Assembly: GCA_016715965.1 (NCBI GenBank) | Contig: JADJXG010000001.1 | Location: forward strand, 2,981,501-3,045,500 | Source: Saprospiraceae bacterium | GTDB lineage: Bacteria; Bacteroidota; Bacteroidia; Chitinophagales; Saprospiraceae | Length of the DNA stretch: 64,000 nt | Direction: 5' to 3' | Shown here: in pieces, positions 35,268 through 43,443 of the stretch | How positions within the stretch are numbered: the first letter of the stretch is position 1 | Layout: each line of letters begins with the position of its first letter | Made by a program: the position numbers and the translations under genes | The notes under the pieces: generated by a model | Told to the model about the DNA's origin: nothing | What the model saw: the letters and a program-made list of their open reading frames with translations, nothing else | Databases searched by the model: none

Positions 35268-35804
35268 ATGTCAATTTTGATAGTGAGTGGCACCAATCGA
35301 CCCAATAGCCAAAGCTTTCAGGTCGCTAAAATTTGTCAGAAATTTTTAGACCAATTGGGTGAAAAATCCCGTGTACACTCTTTAGAGGAGTTTTGTGAAG
35401 ATCTGGCCAATCCTGATTACTATCAGTCTGAATCTTGGACAAATGAAATGGTCAACTTTCAGGATCATTGGATATTTCCTGCTGTAAAATTTATTTTTGT
35501 AATTCCAGAATACAATGGAGGATTTCCGGGAGCGTTAAAGCTATGGCTGGATGTATTAAGTGTGAGAAATAGAGAGGAGTGCTTTGCTTTCAAAAAATTC
35601 GCTCTGATTGGAATTTCTGAGGGAAAATCTAGCAATATAAGAGGCTTGGATCATTTTCTTGCAATTGCGCGCTACTTTCAAATGATCGCTTTTCCCAAAA
35701 CCGTTCATATGCCCGAAGTTCATAAAACACTTTTACATTGGAACGATGCCAATCCAATGTGGTCCAGATTGCAAAAACTCACCAATGACTTTTCAAAATT
35801 CTAA
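35268..35804 (+). CDS. NAD(P)H-dependent FMN reductase-like flavoprotein
   Basis: A 178-residue flavodoxin-fold oxidoreductase. From the ATG at 35268 it begins MSILIVSGTNRPNSQSF, which is the FMN phosphate-binding loop of the family; the upstream ATG at 35217 adds 17 unrelated residues. The second flavin loop is FVIPEYNGGFPGALKLWLD (about 79-97), the PEYNG signature. It transfers hydride to FMN or to quinones and dyes; the physiological acceptor is unknown. Its 3' end overlaps the next gene, a peptide-binding lipoprotein, by 20 bases. Confidence 0.85.
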   Translation: MSILIVSGTNRPNSQSFQVAKICQKFLDQLGEKSRVHSLEEFCEDLANPDYYQSESWTNEMVNFQDHWIFPAVKFIFVIPEYNGGFPGALKLWLDVLSVRNREECFAFKKFALIGISEGKSSNIRGLDHFLAIARYFQMIAFPKTVHMPEVHKTLLHWNDANPMWSRLQKLTNDFSKF

Positions 35805-37392
35805 TTTTTTCATTTTTTTTCTTTTAGCTGGGTTTATTAGTTGCAAATCGGTTTCAGAAGTTGATTCAAAGGCTGTTTTCCATTATAACCAACCAAACCC
35901 AATTGGCTCTTTGGATCCGGCTTTCGCAAAATCGCAAAACAATATTTGGGCAGTTGATCATATTTTTAATCAATTGGTGGATTTGAATGATGATCTTGAG
36001 ATAACGCCCGAACTGGCTCATTCCTGGGAGATCACAGAGGATGGATTGCACTATATTTTTCATATCCGCACCGATGTTTGGTTTCACAAGGATCCTTGTT
36101 TTGGTGCTGATAGCTCAAGGCGGCTCTCTGCTGAAGATGTAAAGTTCAGCTTGTTGAGATTGATCAATCCTGAATTGAGCGCACCTGGAAGTTGGGTCTT
36201 TCAAGATAAGTTGGACGATCACAACCCAATTGAAGTCAACTATGACAGTACGCTGGTATTTCATTTGAAAAGTCCATTTTCACCTTTTTTAAGTCTGCTG
36301 ACCATGCAATACTGCAGCATTTTGCCCCGTGAAGCAACGGAGTATTATGGGCTTGATATTCGATCCCATCCTGTGGGTACAGGACCCTTTTACTTGCACA
36401 AGTGGCTTGATCGTCAGGGTATATTTTTAAAGAAAAATCAGTTTTATTTTAAATCCGGATTACCATTGCTGAAGGGTGTCAGAATTAGTTTTGTGGAAGA
36501 TCGCAATACGGCCTTTTTGGTATTTATGCGAAAGGGAATTGACTTTTTTTCAGGATTGCAATCTTCGTTTGGCGCGCAACTAATCGACGATCATGGGAAT
36601 TTGCAATCCAAATTGCAGGATAAGATGCAAATGATCAAAGCCGAGTATTTAAATACAGAATACATTGGTATCAATCTTGAAGCACTGCCTGAATCTCATG
36701 CCTTACAAGATAAGAAATTCAGGAGAGCACTGAATATTGGCATCAACCGTGAGGAAATGATCCGTATTTTTCGCCATGGTCTGGCCTCTCCGGCAGAATT
36801 TGGATTTATACCATCCGTGTTAAAAGATTCTATCTATAAAGTAAGACGGATTTCATATCTCCCTGATTCCGCCAAAAAAATAATTCAGGACATTGGATAT
36901 CAGAGTTTCTCAAATGAAGACAAACTTATTACCCTATATACCAACAAGGATTATTTGGATTTAATTTCCTATATCGCCCGACAGTGGCAAGAATTGGGAA
37001 TACTTGTTCAAATTGAGTTAATGGAAACTGCAACTCTGCGCGAAAAGATGAGGGCAGGTACGGTGGGTATGTTTAGGGCATCCTGGATCGCCGACTACCC
37101 GGACCAAGAGAGTTTTGCCACCATATTTTACAGCAAGAATCCTGCTCCCCCAAATTACACGCGTTTTAAAAATGCTGCATACGATTCATTGTACGAGAAA
37201 GCCATTCAGGAAACCGAGGCTTCGGAAAGAAATTACCTTTATTTTAAAATGGAAACTATTTTGTGCGAAGAATCACCTGTAGTTTTCATATTATACGATC
37301 AAATCGCATTGTTTGCGCAGAAGAACATCACAGGATTGAAAGGTAATGCAATCAACTTATTAAAGTTGGAGCAGGTGCAGGATTTGGAATAA
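35785..37392 (+). CDS. Family 5 extracellular solute-binding lipoprotein (oligopeptide type)
   Basis: A 535-residue periplasmic binding protein. Using the ATG at 35785 there is a compact lipoprotein signal with the lipobox LAGFISC (Cys near residue 20). The SBP_bac_5 core follows: NPIGSLDPAFA, VDLNDDLEITPELAHSWEI, ISAEDV-like LSAEDVKFSLLRL, HPVGTGPFYLHKW and, later, FRRALNIGINREEMI. Members bind peptides, nickel or other small solutes and pass them to an ABC permease. No permease or ATPase gene is adjacent, so it works with distant partners or alone. It starts inside the flavoprotein gene, which suggests coupling. Confidence 0.85.
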   Translation: MTFQNSNFFIFFLLAGFISCKSVSEVDSKAVFHYNQPNPIGSLDPAFAKSQNNIWAVDHIFNQLVDLNDDLEITPELAHSWEITEDGLHYIFHIRTDVWFHKDPCFGADSSRRLSAEDVKFSLLRLINPELSAPGSWVFQDKLDDHNPIEVNYDSTLVFHLKSPFSPFLSLLTMQYCSILPREATEYYGLDIRSHPVGTGPFYLHKWLDRQGIFLKKNQFYFKSGLPLLKGVRISFVEDRNTAFLVFMRKGIDFFSGLQSSFGAQLIDDHGNLQSKLQDKMQMIKAEYLNTEYIGINLEALPESHALQDKKFRRALNIGINREEMIRIFRHGLASPAEFGFIPSVLKDSIYKVRRISYLPDSAKKIIQDIGYQSFSNEDKLITLYTNKDYLDLISYIARQWQELGILVQIELMETATLREKMRAGTVGMFRASWIADYPDQESFATIFYSKNPAPPNYTRFKNAAYDSLYEKAIQETEASERNYLYFKMETILCEESPVVFILYDQIALFAQKNITGLKGNAINLLKLEQVQDLE

Positions 37393-37396
37393 CTGA

Positions 37397-39145
37397 TTAT
37401 CTGAGTTGGACAAATTTTAAACTTTCCGTTTCTCCCGATTCCAACATGCATTTTACTATAAACAATCCAGTTTCTCTAATTGTAAATTTTACTTTCGATG
37501 TATTAAGTCCTTCCATGTTTTCAACAGGAATTTTTCTTCCACCCAAATTAAAAACATCAAATCCAACGATATTAAGGTCTACGGAATGGAGACCAAATCC
37601 ACCTGGAGTGGATCCTGTCTGTACAGTTACGAAGGAACCTTTGGTGATGGGTCCCAACTTTCGCTCAAATACAAATTTAGGGGTAAATGAAATGAGATTA
37701 TTCCCCTCTGTAACTATGATTTCACAAATATTAGTAATGCAATTATAAAAATCCAAAACTTTATTGGATTTAAAAGTTAATATTGGATTATTTGAATTAA
37801 AATGATAATTTCTAGCAAATGGATCTGACCAAAGAAGTAAAAGAGAGTTTCCAGAAAGAACTGCATTTCCTGGTCCCAAACCACTTGGATCTGAGTTGAT
37901 AAAAGAAAGTCCAAACACTTCGGACGAAGACATATTTAAGCAAAGTTGGATACCAGTAATTGGATTGTTATTAAATTCAAAGAAAACCTCATGCAAAAAC
38001 TCCTCGTTGTTTTTGGTCGTCAGCACCTTTATAACAAATTCATCATTGGCTCTTGACATCAGGATCTCATCATCTTCTTTGAATTGACTTGCTCCACTTA
38101 CATCTCCGTATTGGGCCATCCCAAATTCATTGGACTTTAATTTTTGGATCATATCAAGTAGTCGGACACTCTTGGTATACTGCTGACTCTTCAAAAATGG
38201 ATTGATTGCCCAGGTGTAGGGACTGCTGACTGCTTGAAACCGATCCGTGATACCCAAAATAAACTTTCTGAGCTCATTGATATCCGCTGTGGTCACAGTT
38301 CCAGAATTGTTGACATCTGCTGCTGCGAGTTGCAGGGAAGTCAATTGGCTCATGCCTAAAATATGTCTTTGGATAAGAATAATATCCTGAGTAGTTATGC
38401 CGCTGTAATTAAAATTTGCCGGGGTATTTTTGGTGGGTATTAAAAAATAAAAATCTTTGGCCTCCGGAAAAGCATATTCACAATTGTATTTGTAATCTAG
38501 CAAAGTAAATTCAGGGGCAACAGGATCTACTAAATTTCTGATATAGACTGCATCAGGTTTTATTTCAGTCAGAAATTTGATGCCGAAGGAATCCTTGCAG
38601 CGGACTGGGTCAGGATCTGGGCCTCCGCCTCCGGACTTTACCCTCAAAGCTTTTGCAATCGCGCTATCCAGATTGACCTGGTTGGACCTGGTGTAGGTGA
38701 TGTTAAATGTTACTTCTCCGTCGGGTGCGATAACAAGCATGGTAGGCGTGCCGTAATAAGGACCGAAAGTTCCAGATTTGTAGGGGGCAGTGGCTGCGAA
38801 ACCTCCACCGTCAAAACCTACCCCTGGAAATGTTAAACCATGCTTTTGGGCATATCCCTTGACGTTGTTATTTTGATCCCAATTTTGAGTGCTGAGTTCA
38901 ATAAATTCGACGCGATCTTTGCCAGAACCCCATTTGACATAGGATTGCTGTACCGTTGGAGCAATGCTATTGCACGGAGGACAATCCACAAAAAATAACT
39001 TGAGGACCACCACTTTTTCATGGTTGAGATAATCCGCGTAAAGGCGGTGGGTCTTTTGATTGTAATCCGTTACGGTAAAATCGGGGGCTTTTGCACAAAA
39101 GCAAGTGATTGGCAATAGGATGAGGAATAGAATAAACTGTTTCAT
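37397..39145 (-). CDS. Secreted thioredoxin-fold protein with dockerin-like repeats and a T9SS-type C-terminus
   Basis: A 582-residue exported protein with an uncommon order of parts. A signal peptide covers about 1-18. A redoxin/thioredoxin domain (about 20-170) has the active-site motif VDCPPCNS (Cys-Pro-Pro-Cys) and the cis-proline segment YYGTPTMLVI. A Gly/Pro linker leads to a dockerin type I-like pair (about 250-310): ITTQDIILIQRHILGM and ADVNNSGTVTTADINELRKF, each with Ca-loop-like spacing. Next is a beta-rich, possibly cohesin-like region (about 365-500). The end has the form of a sorting domain (ENMEGLNTSKVKFTIRETGL ... SLKFVQLR). Secretion by the T9SS is inferred. Disulfide reductase or isomerase activity at the surface is possible. 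Confidence 0.8.
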   Translation of the reverse strand: MKQFILFLILLPITCFCAKAPDFTVTDYNQKTHRLYADYLNHEKVVVLKLFFVDCPPCNSIAPTVQQSYVKWGSGKDRVEFIELSTQNWDQNNNVKGYAQKHGLTFPGVGFDGGGFAATAPYKSGTFGPYYGTPTMLVIAPDGEVTFNITYTRSNQVNLDSAIAKALRVKSGGGGPDPDPVRCKDSFGIKFLTEIKPDAVYIRNLVDPVAPEFTLLDYKYNCEYAFPEAKDFYFLIPTKNTPANFNYSGITTQDIILIQRHILGMSQLTSLQLAAADVNNSGTVTTADINELRKFILGITDRFQAVSSPYTWAINPFLKSQQYTKSVRLLDMIQKLKSNEFGMAQYGDVSGASQFKEDDEILMSRANDEFVIKVLTTKNNEEFLHEVFFEFNNNPITGIQLCLNMSSSEVFGLSFINSDPSGLGPGNAVLSGNSLLLLWSDPFARNYHFNSNNPILTFKSNKVLDFYNCITNICEIIVTEGNNLISFTPKFVFERKLGPITKGSFVTVQTGSTPGGFGLHSVDLNIVGFDVFNLGGRKIPVENMEGLNTSKVKFTIRETGLFIVKCMLESGETESLKFVQLR

Positions 39146-39204
39146 GAAAACTATGTTTTGTCTTGCAAAGATAATAAACAGGTTTTTTAAAGTACCAAAT
39201 AATT

Positions 39205-39930
39205 TTGAAAAAAATATTGAAAATCAAAGATTTGGGATTGATTCAATACCCTAAAGCCTGGGAATATCAGACTGAAATCCATCAACAATTAATTCTTGAA
39301 AAGAGATCTGGAAATGTAAAGAATCCCTCACCTCATGTCCTGATATTCTGCGAACATCCCCATGTATTTACTTTGGGCAAATCAGGCGATGAAGCCCATC
39401 TAAAGGTAAGCGAAGATCTACTCAGTGAAATGAATGCCGAATTTTTTAAAATCAACAGAGGAGGTGACATCACTTATCATGGTCCCGGGCAATTGGTGGT
39501 TTATCCCATCTTTGATTTAGACAGATTGCAAACCGATGTGCATTGGTATATCCGATCATTGGAAGAGGTTATCATCCGTACTTTGGCACATTTCGGACTG
39601 CAGGGAGAACGAGTCAATGAGTATACCGGCGTTTGGGTGGGTGCAAATTCTGCTAGCGCTCGAAAAATTTGTGCAATAGGGGTCCATTTAAGTCGATGGG
39701 TCAGTTTGCATGGACTGGCTTTTAATGTCAATACCAATCTTAATTATTTTAATCATATCGTACCTTGTGGGATCAATGACTCTTCCAAATCTGTCACCTC
39801 CCTTGAAAAAGAATTAGGTAAAAAGGTATTGATGGAAAATGTAAAGGAAATATTGCTGAAGCAATTCGTAGATGTTTTTGGATTGGAATTAATGGACACT
39901 TCTAATGAAACGGAATTAAATGTAAATTGA
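39205..39930 (+). CDS. lipB: Octanoyl-[acyl-carrier-protein]:protein N-octanoyltransferase
   Basis: LipB moves octanoate from ACP to the lipoyl domains of 2-oxoacid dehydrogenases, here probably the E2 at 5936-7150. Diagnostic motifs are HVFTLGKSGD (about 53-62), NRGGDITYHGPGQLVVYP (about 78-95) with the pocket, KICAIGVHLSRWVSLHGLAF (about 153-172) with the catalytic Lys, and HIVPCGI with the catalytic Cys near 189. The start is uncertain: TTG at 39205 gives 241 residues, and TTG at 39220 lies closer to the conserved DLGLIQY. The stop is seven bases from the thioesterase ATG, so the two may be co-transcribed. Confidence 0.92.
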   Translation: MKKILKIKDLGLIQYPKAWEYQTEIHQQLILEKRSGNVKNPSPHVLIFCEHPHVFTLGKSGDEAHLKVSEDLLSEMNAEFFKINRGGDITYHGPGQLVVYPIFDLDRLQTDVHWYIRSLEEVIIRTLAHFGLQGERVNEYTGVWVGANSASARKICAIGVHLSRWVSLHGLAFNVNTNLNYFNHIVPCGINDSSKSVTSLEKELGKKVLMENVKEILLKQFVDVFGLELMDTSNETELNVN

Positions 39931-39936
39931 AATAGC

Positions 39937-40464
39937 ATGAATTCTAAAACGGTAGCAGAATCGAAAACAGAAATGACCGAATTGGTTATGCCAAACGATA
40001 CCAATATTCTCGGTAATTTGATGGGGGGTAACCTGATGCGTTGGATGGACATCGCGTCAGCGATTTGTGCCAGCAGACATTGTGGCGCCCACGTAGTAAC
40101 TGTATCGGTCGATCATATGACTTTTCATGAACCGATCCGCCTTGCAGATGTCGTTACAATAAAGGCATCTGTCTCCAGGACATTCACAACATCCATTGAA
40201 GTGTTTTTAGAAGTATTCACCAAAGGAATTTTGGATCCTAATCCTAAAAAATCCAATCAGGCTTTTTTCACTTTTGTAGCCATCGACAAAGAAACGATGA
40301 AGCCAAAGCCTGTACCTCCTGTGGCCCCATTGACAGAAGAAGAAATCAAATTGTTTGATGAAGCAGCTGTTAGACGGGAATTCAGACTCATTGTAAGTGG
40401 CAAAATGAAACCATCCGATGCCAAATTGAGTAAGAATTTTTTTGAAGTGGTCAGAGAATTGTAA
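39937..40464 (+). CDS. Acyl-CoA thioesterase, hotdog fold
   Basis: A 175-residue acyl-CoA hydrolase of the YciA/ACOT-like group. Typical features are MPNDTNILGNLMGGNLMRWMD (about 18-38, the hotdog helix with catalytic Asn/Asp) and VTVSVDHMTFHEPIRLADVV (about 57-76), as in other single-domain acyl-CoA thioesterases. It releases free fatty acid and CoA in the cytoplasm; chain-length preference is unknown. It follows lipB by seven bases, which may be a simple transcript sharing, or link octanoyl/acyl supply. Confidence 0.87.
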   Translation: MNSKTVAESKTEMTELVMPNDTNILGNLMGGNLMRWMDIASAICASRHCGAHVVTVSVDHMTFHEPIRLADVVTIKASVSRTFTTSIEVFLEVFTKGILDPNPKKSNQAFFTFVAIDKETMKPKPVPPVAPLTEEEIKLFDEAAVRREFRLIVSGKMKPSDAKLSKNFFEVVREL

Positions 40465-40511
40465 TGTTTGAGTATCAAACAAAGAATGGAATATTTAAAG
40501 CTGTTAATGAT

Positions 40512-41750
40512 TCAATTCTTTGACATGATGATTCGAACAATGACTTCCGCTGCTTTTTTGATATCCTGTACCGATACCCATTCTTTTTTAGAGTGAATTC
40601 CATGTTCTCCGGCAAATAAGTTCGGGCATGGTAATCCCATAAATGATAATCTGCTGCCATCGGTTCCTCCTCTTATTCGGCCTTTTTTGATTGGAATGCC
40701 GGCTTCTTTGATGGCTCTCTCTGCCAACTCAACGATTTCTGGTTTTGCAACCAGAATTTCTTTCATATTTCGGTATTGCTCCCTGCGTTGGATGTGAATG
40801 GTCGAAGCTGGATAATTTGACAAGACACGATTACAAATATTTTCTATTTCGGACAAATGTTTGGAAAGCATGGCGGTATCAAAATCGCGAATGATAAAAT
40901 CAATCTCTGCTGATTCAAGTCCTCCTGAAATTTTGGTGGGGTGGACAAAACCTGAAACACCTTCTGTGGATTCAGGACTGAGTCGATCTTTGGGCAACAA
41001 ACTGACTATCTCTGAGGCAATTTTAATGGCATTCTCCATTTTATTTTTGGCATAACCAGGATGGGTCGAAACTCCCTTAATTAAAATGGTGCAGGCATCC
41101 GCAGAAAAGGTTTCGTCCTCCAAACTTCCCAATTCGCCACCATCCAGTGTATATCCAAAGTCAGCATTTACTTTTTCAACGTTGACAAAATCAACTCCTT
41201 TGCCGATTTCTTCATCTGTTGTGAATAGGATAGACATTCCATGGTGAAGAATATCTGAATGATTGTTGATATACAATGCAGCCTCCATTATAGCACATAC
41301 ACCGGCCTTGTCGTCTGCCCCTAATAGAGTTTGTCCGGATGCCGTAATAATATCTTCACCAATTTTTGTGGCCAATTGCGGAAAGTCTTCGGAGCTAATT
41401 GTAATTTCCGGGTCATCTGGTAATTGGAGTGCCTGACCTTTGTAATTCTGATGTAATATAGGCAAGACATTTGTGCCAGAACAATCAGGTGCGGTGTCAA
41501 CATGGGCGCAAAAAAAAATTCTTGGTCCGGGATTTGGAGAGTTGGGAGGAATCCATGCATATACATAGCCGTATTCATCACATTCTGCTTTTATGCCAGC
41601 TGAATTAAGTTCTTGAAATAACAATCGTGAAAGTACTTTTTGTTTTTCACTAGACGGAGAGGTCTTGGATTCCGGATCGGCCTGGGTATCTATCTTTGCA
41701 TAACGTATGAAGCGTTCGGCTGTGGTATTAAATTTATTCGAAAAGTCCAT
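40512..41750 (-). CDS. pepT: Peptidase T (tripeptide aminopeptidase)
   Basis: A 412-residue M20B zinc peptidase that removes the N-terminal residue from tripeptides. Metal and catalytic segments are FCAHVDTAPDCSG (about 79-91, His and Asp), LLGADDKAGVCAIMEAA (about 142-158), and TTDEEIGKGVDFV (about 174-186, catalytic Glu and ligand Glu). DGGELGSLEDETF and RGGTDGSRLSFMGLPCPNLF near the end are PepT signatures. Length is as usual. It converges with the thioesterase gene and diverges from the DCC1 gene. Confidence 0.93.
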   Translation of the reverse strand: MDFSNKFNTTAERFIRYAKIDTQADPESKTSPSSEKQKVLSRLLFQELNSAGIKAECDEYGYVYAWIPPNSPNPGPRIFFCAHVDTAPDCSGTNVLPILHQNYKGQALQLPDDPEITISSEDFPQLATKIGEDIITASGQTLLGADDKAGVCAIMEAALYINNHSDILHHGMSILFTTDEEIGKGVDFVNVEKVNADFGYTLDGGELGSLEDETFSADACTILIKGVSTHPGYAKNKMENAIKIASEIVSLLPKDRLSPESTEGVSGFVHPTKISGGLESAEIDFIIRDFDTAMLSKHLSEIENICNRVLSNYPASTIHIQRREQYRNMKEILVAKPEIVELAERAIKEAGIPIKKGRIRGGTDGSRLSFMGLPCPNLFAGEHGIHSKKEWVSVQDIKKAAEVIVRIIMSKN

Positions 41751-41829
41751 TCATTTTTGTTTAAGCCCAAAATTAGAGAAATTTACCCAATGTGCAAACC
41801 ACCAAGTCTGTGTAGCGTTATAGTTTACA

Positions 41830-42207
41830 ATGCCAGATAAAATTATCGTCTTTTTCGACAATACCTGTCCAATGTGTCTTGGTTGGGTGAGATTTTTGAT
41901 ACAGAAGGATTCGAAGGGTGAATTTTATTTTTCAGATTTGTCATCTCAAACTGCGCAAAAGTTGCTTCTGGATCCTAAAAGAGACACAGTGGTATTGTGG
42001 AAGGAAGGAAAAATACACATCAAAAGTGAAGCCGCCATCGAACTGGGTAAATTGATAGGAGGGCCGTGGAGCTTGTTGGCAAAATCTATTGGTATTTTGC
42101 CCAAGCAATGGAGAGATTGGGTTTATGATCGAATCGCCAGCCATAGGGATTTTGGGCATTCTTGTGAATTACTGCCCATCGAGCAAAAATGGAGATTTTT
42201 AGCATAG
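41830..42207 (+). CDS. DCC1-like thiol-disulfide oxidoreductase family protein (DUF393)
   Basis: A 125-residue protein of the DCC family, named after a conserved Asp-x-x-Cys-x-x-Cys motif, here DNTCPMC at about residues 10-16. Other family positions are FYFSDLSSQTAQKLL, IHIKSEAAIELGKLIGG and YDRIASHR near the end. The fold is thioredoxin-like with unknown substrate. No partner gene is adjacent. It lies 131 bases upstream of tmRNA on the same strand. Confidence 0.82.
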   Translation: MPDKIIVFFDNTCPMCLGWVRFLIQKDSKGEFYFSDLSSQTAQKLLLDPKRDTVVLWKEGKIHIKSEAAIELGKLIGGPWSLLAKSIGILPKQWRDWVYDRIASHRDFGHSCELLPIEQKWRFLA

Positions 42208-42338
42208 GCCATATTTTAATGAGTATTATGGATAGTAATGAACTTGATTCGGTGGACTATCTTGTAAAATAGCTTATGCCAAATGGAACTTTTCTGGATA
42301 AATCAAAGTTATTACAGACTAACTGGGTAAAAGTAACC

Positions 42339-42706
42339 GGGGCTGAATGGAATCGACAGGAAATGTGATCGGTTGATAAGCATGCCGTAGCATGATAGTA
42401 CACTACGCAAAAAACGTCTATCAAATCACAAATGGCAATACTTCTTTTGCTGTTGCAGCCTAATTCTAGGAGTTAGTTTGCATCTGTGCTATAGGACAGA
42501 AGTCTGATAAGTTCTTGTTGCGCATCAAAAAAACATCGGACTGGCAGAGTAGGAGTCCTGATTGCTCTGCAAGATTAAGGGAATAAGGAATTGAAAGGTG
42601 GTTTTCTGACCTCCTCAGTTCCTGACAAATAAACAGAAAACTAAGCATGTAGAAAGTGAATGGGTTCTTTCTCTGGACCGGGGTTCGAATCCCCGCAGCT
42701 CCACCA
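42339..42706 (+). ncRNA. ssrA: Transfer-messenger RNA
   Basis: tmRNA rescues stalled ribosomes and tags the product for proteolysis. The 5' end GGGGCTG (42339-42345) pairs with CAGCTCC (42696-42702) followed by encoded ACCA. The T arm reads CGGGG-TTCGAAT-CCCCG. The tag frame starts at the GCA at 42407 and stops at TAA (42461-42463), giving AKNVYQITNGNTSFAVAA, 18 residues with the expected small hydrophobic end. Pseudoknot-rich sequence lies between the tag and the T arm. The one-piece form and total of 368 nucleotides are normal. A T run after the CCA probably ends transcription. Confidence 0.95.
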
Positions 42707-42828
42707 TTTTTTTAAGTCAACGGATTAAAATCCAGCAAGATAGGCTTTGATAGCTTCGACCAACAAATCCCAGGTATCATCATTCTTCTACGGATAATCC
42801 TTGCGGGATAGCAGATTGTTTTCTGACA

Positions 42829-43389
42829 TCAGACCTCATCAGCCCAGTGCTGACTTTTTGTTTCTCTTGAAAATTTTGTTTGATTGTATTGTTGAGAAGT
42901 GTTTTTTGGAATGGATAAACTTTTCCATTCTTCGCCTTTGTACATTTTGGCCAGATAAACGATCTGGCCCACGTGATAAGCATAATGCGCTAGTTGTCTA
43001 TGAATGGCATCCCTTATGCTTAGACCTTCGTTGCGGATATAGACAGTCTGATCCAATTCCGCATCTTTTGTATCATCCAAGGCTTCAAATAAACAAGACC
43101 AGCCAAGGTCCCATATTCTTAAAACCTCTTCTTTAGTTTCTGCGGGATTTTCAAATTCCGAATCCCTGTTTCTCCATGCTTTCTCTCCATCACTTTGCTT
43201 GTAATTTGTCCATCGAGACAACATATTGCCAGAAAGATGTTTGACAATGATGGCGATGCTATTGATACCTTCAACGGGTTCGGATTTCAGAAATATTTCA
43301 TCTATTTGATCCATGGCTTTGTCACCCAATTTTTTATAATATAAAAACAATTTTTTAAGGGACTCAATTTGATGGTTGTGTTTTGGCAT
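42829..43389 (-). CDS. DinB-superfamily protein, DUF1572 type
   Basis: A 186-residue four-helix-bundle protein. Family features are IAIIVKHLSGNMLSRWTNY (about 45-63), with a metal-binding His, and RDAIHRQLAHYAYHVGQIVY (about 126-145), with two further His residues spaced as in DinB-fold thiol S-transferases. Bacteroidota with bacillithiol often carry several such proteins, and bshB1 lies 3 kb away, so a bacillithiol-dependent transfer is a reasonable guess, not shown. The highly charged tail after residue 160 is not conserved. Confidence 0.78.
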   Translation of the reverse strand: MPKHNHQIESLKKLFLYYKKLGDKAMDQIDEIFLKSEPVEGINSIAIIVKHLSGNMLSRWTNYKQSDGEKAWRNRDSEFENPAETKEEVLRIWDLGWSCLFEALDDTKDAELDQTVYIRNEGLSIRDAIHRQLAHYAYHVGQIVYLAKMYKGEEWKSLSIPKNTSQQYNQTKFSRETKSQHWADEV

Positions 43390-43394
43390 TAATT

Positions 43395-43426
43395 TTTGTT
43401 TAGCAACAAAGTTAATTGTATTTTTG
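43395..43426 (+). promoter_or_regulatory. Promoter of the T9SS cargo-fabH-bshB1 unit
   Basis: TTTG (43395-43398), a 20-base spacer and TATTTTTG (43419-43426) match the consensus. The ATG is at 43444. Two more genes follow on the same strand with gaps of two and minus one bases. Confidence 0.55.
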
Positions 43427-43443
43427 CCAGCAAAGTGGTTTAA

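Noticed and set aside
37397..39145. A classical cellulosome dockerin
   Set aside because: The two loops only resemble dockerins in spacing, the rest of the protein carries a T9SS end, and no scaffoldin or cohesin gene is in the window; a T9SS surface protein is the better reading.
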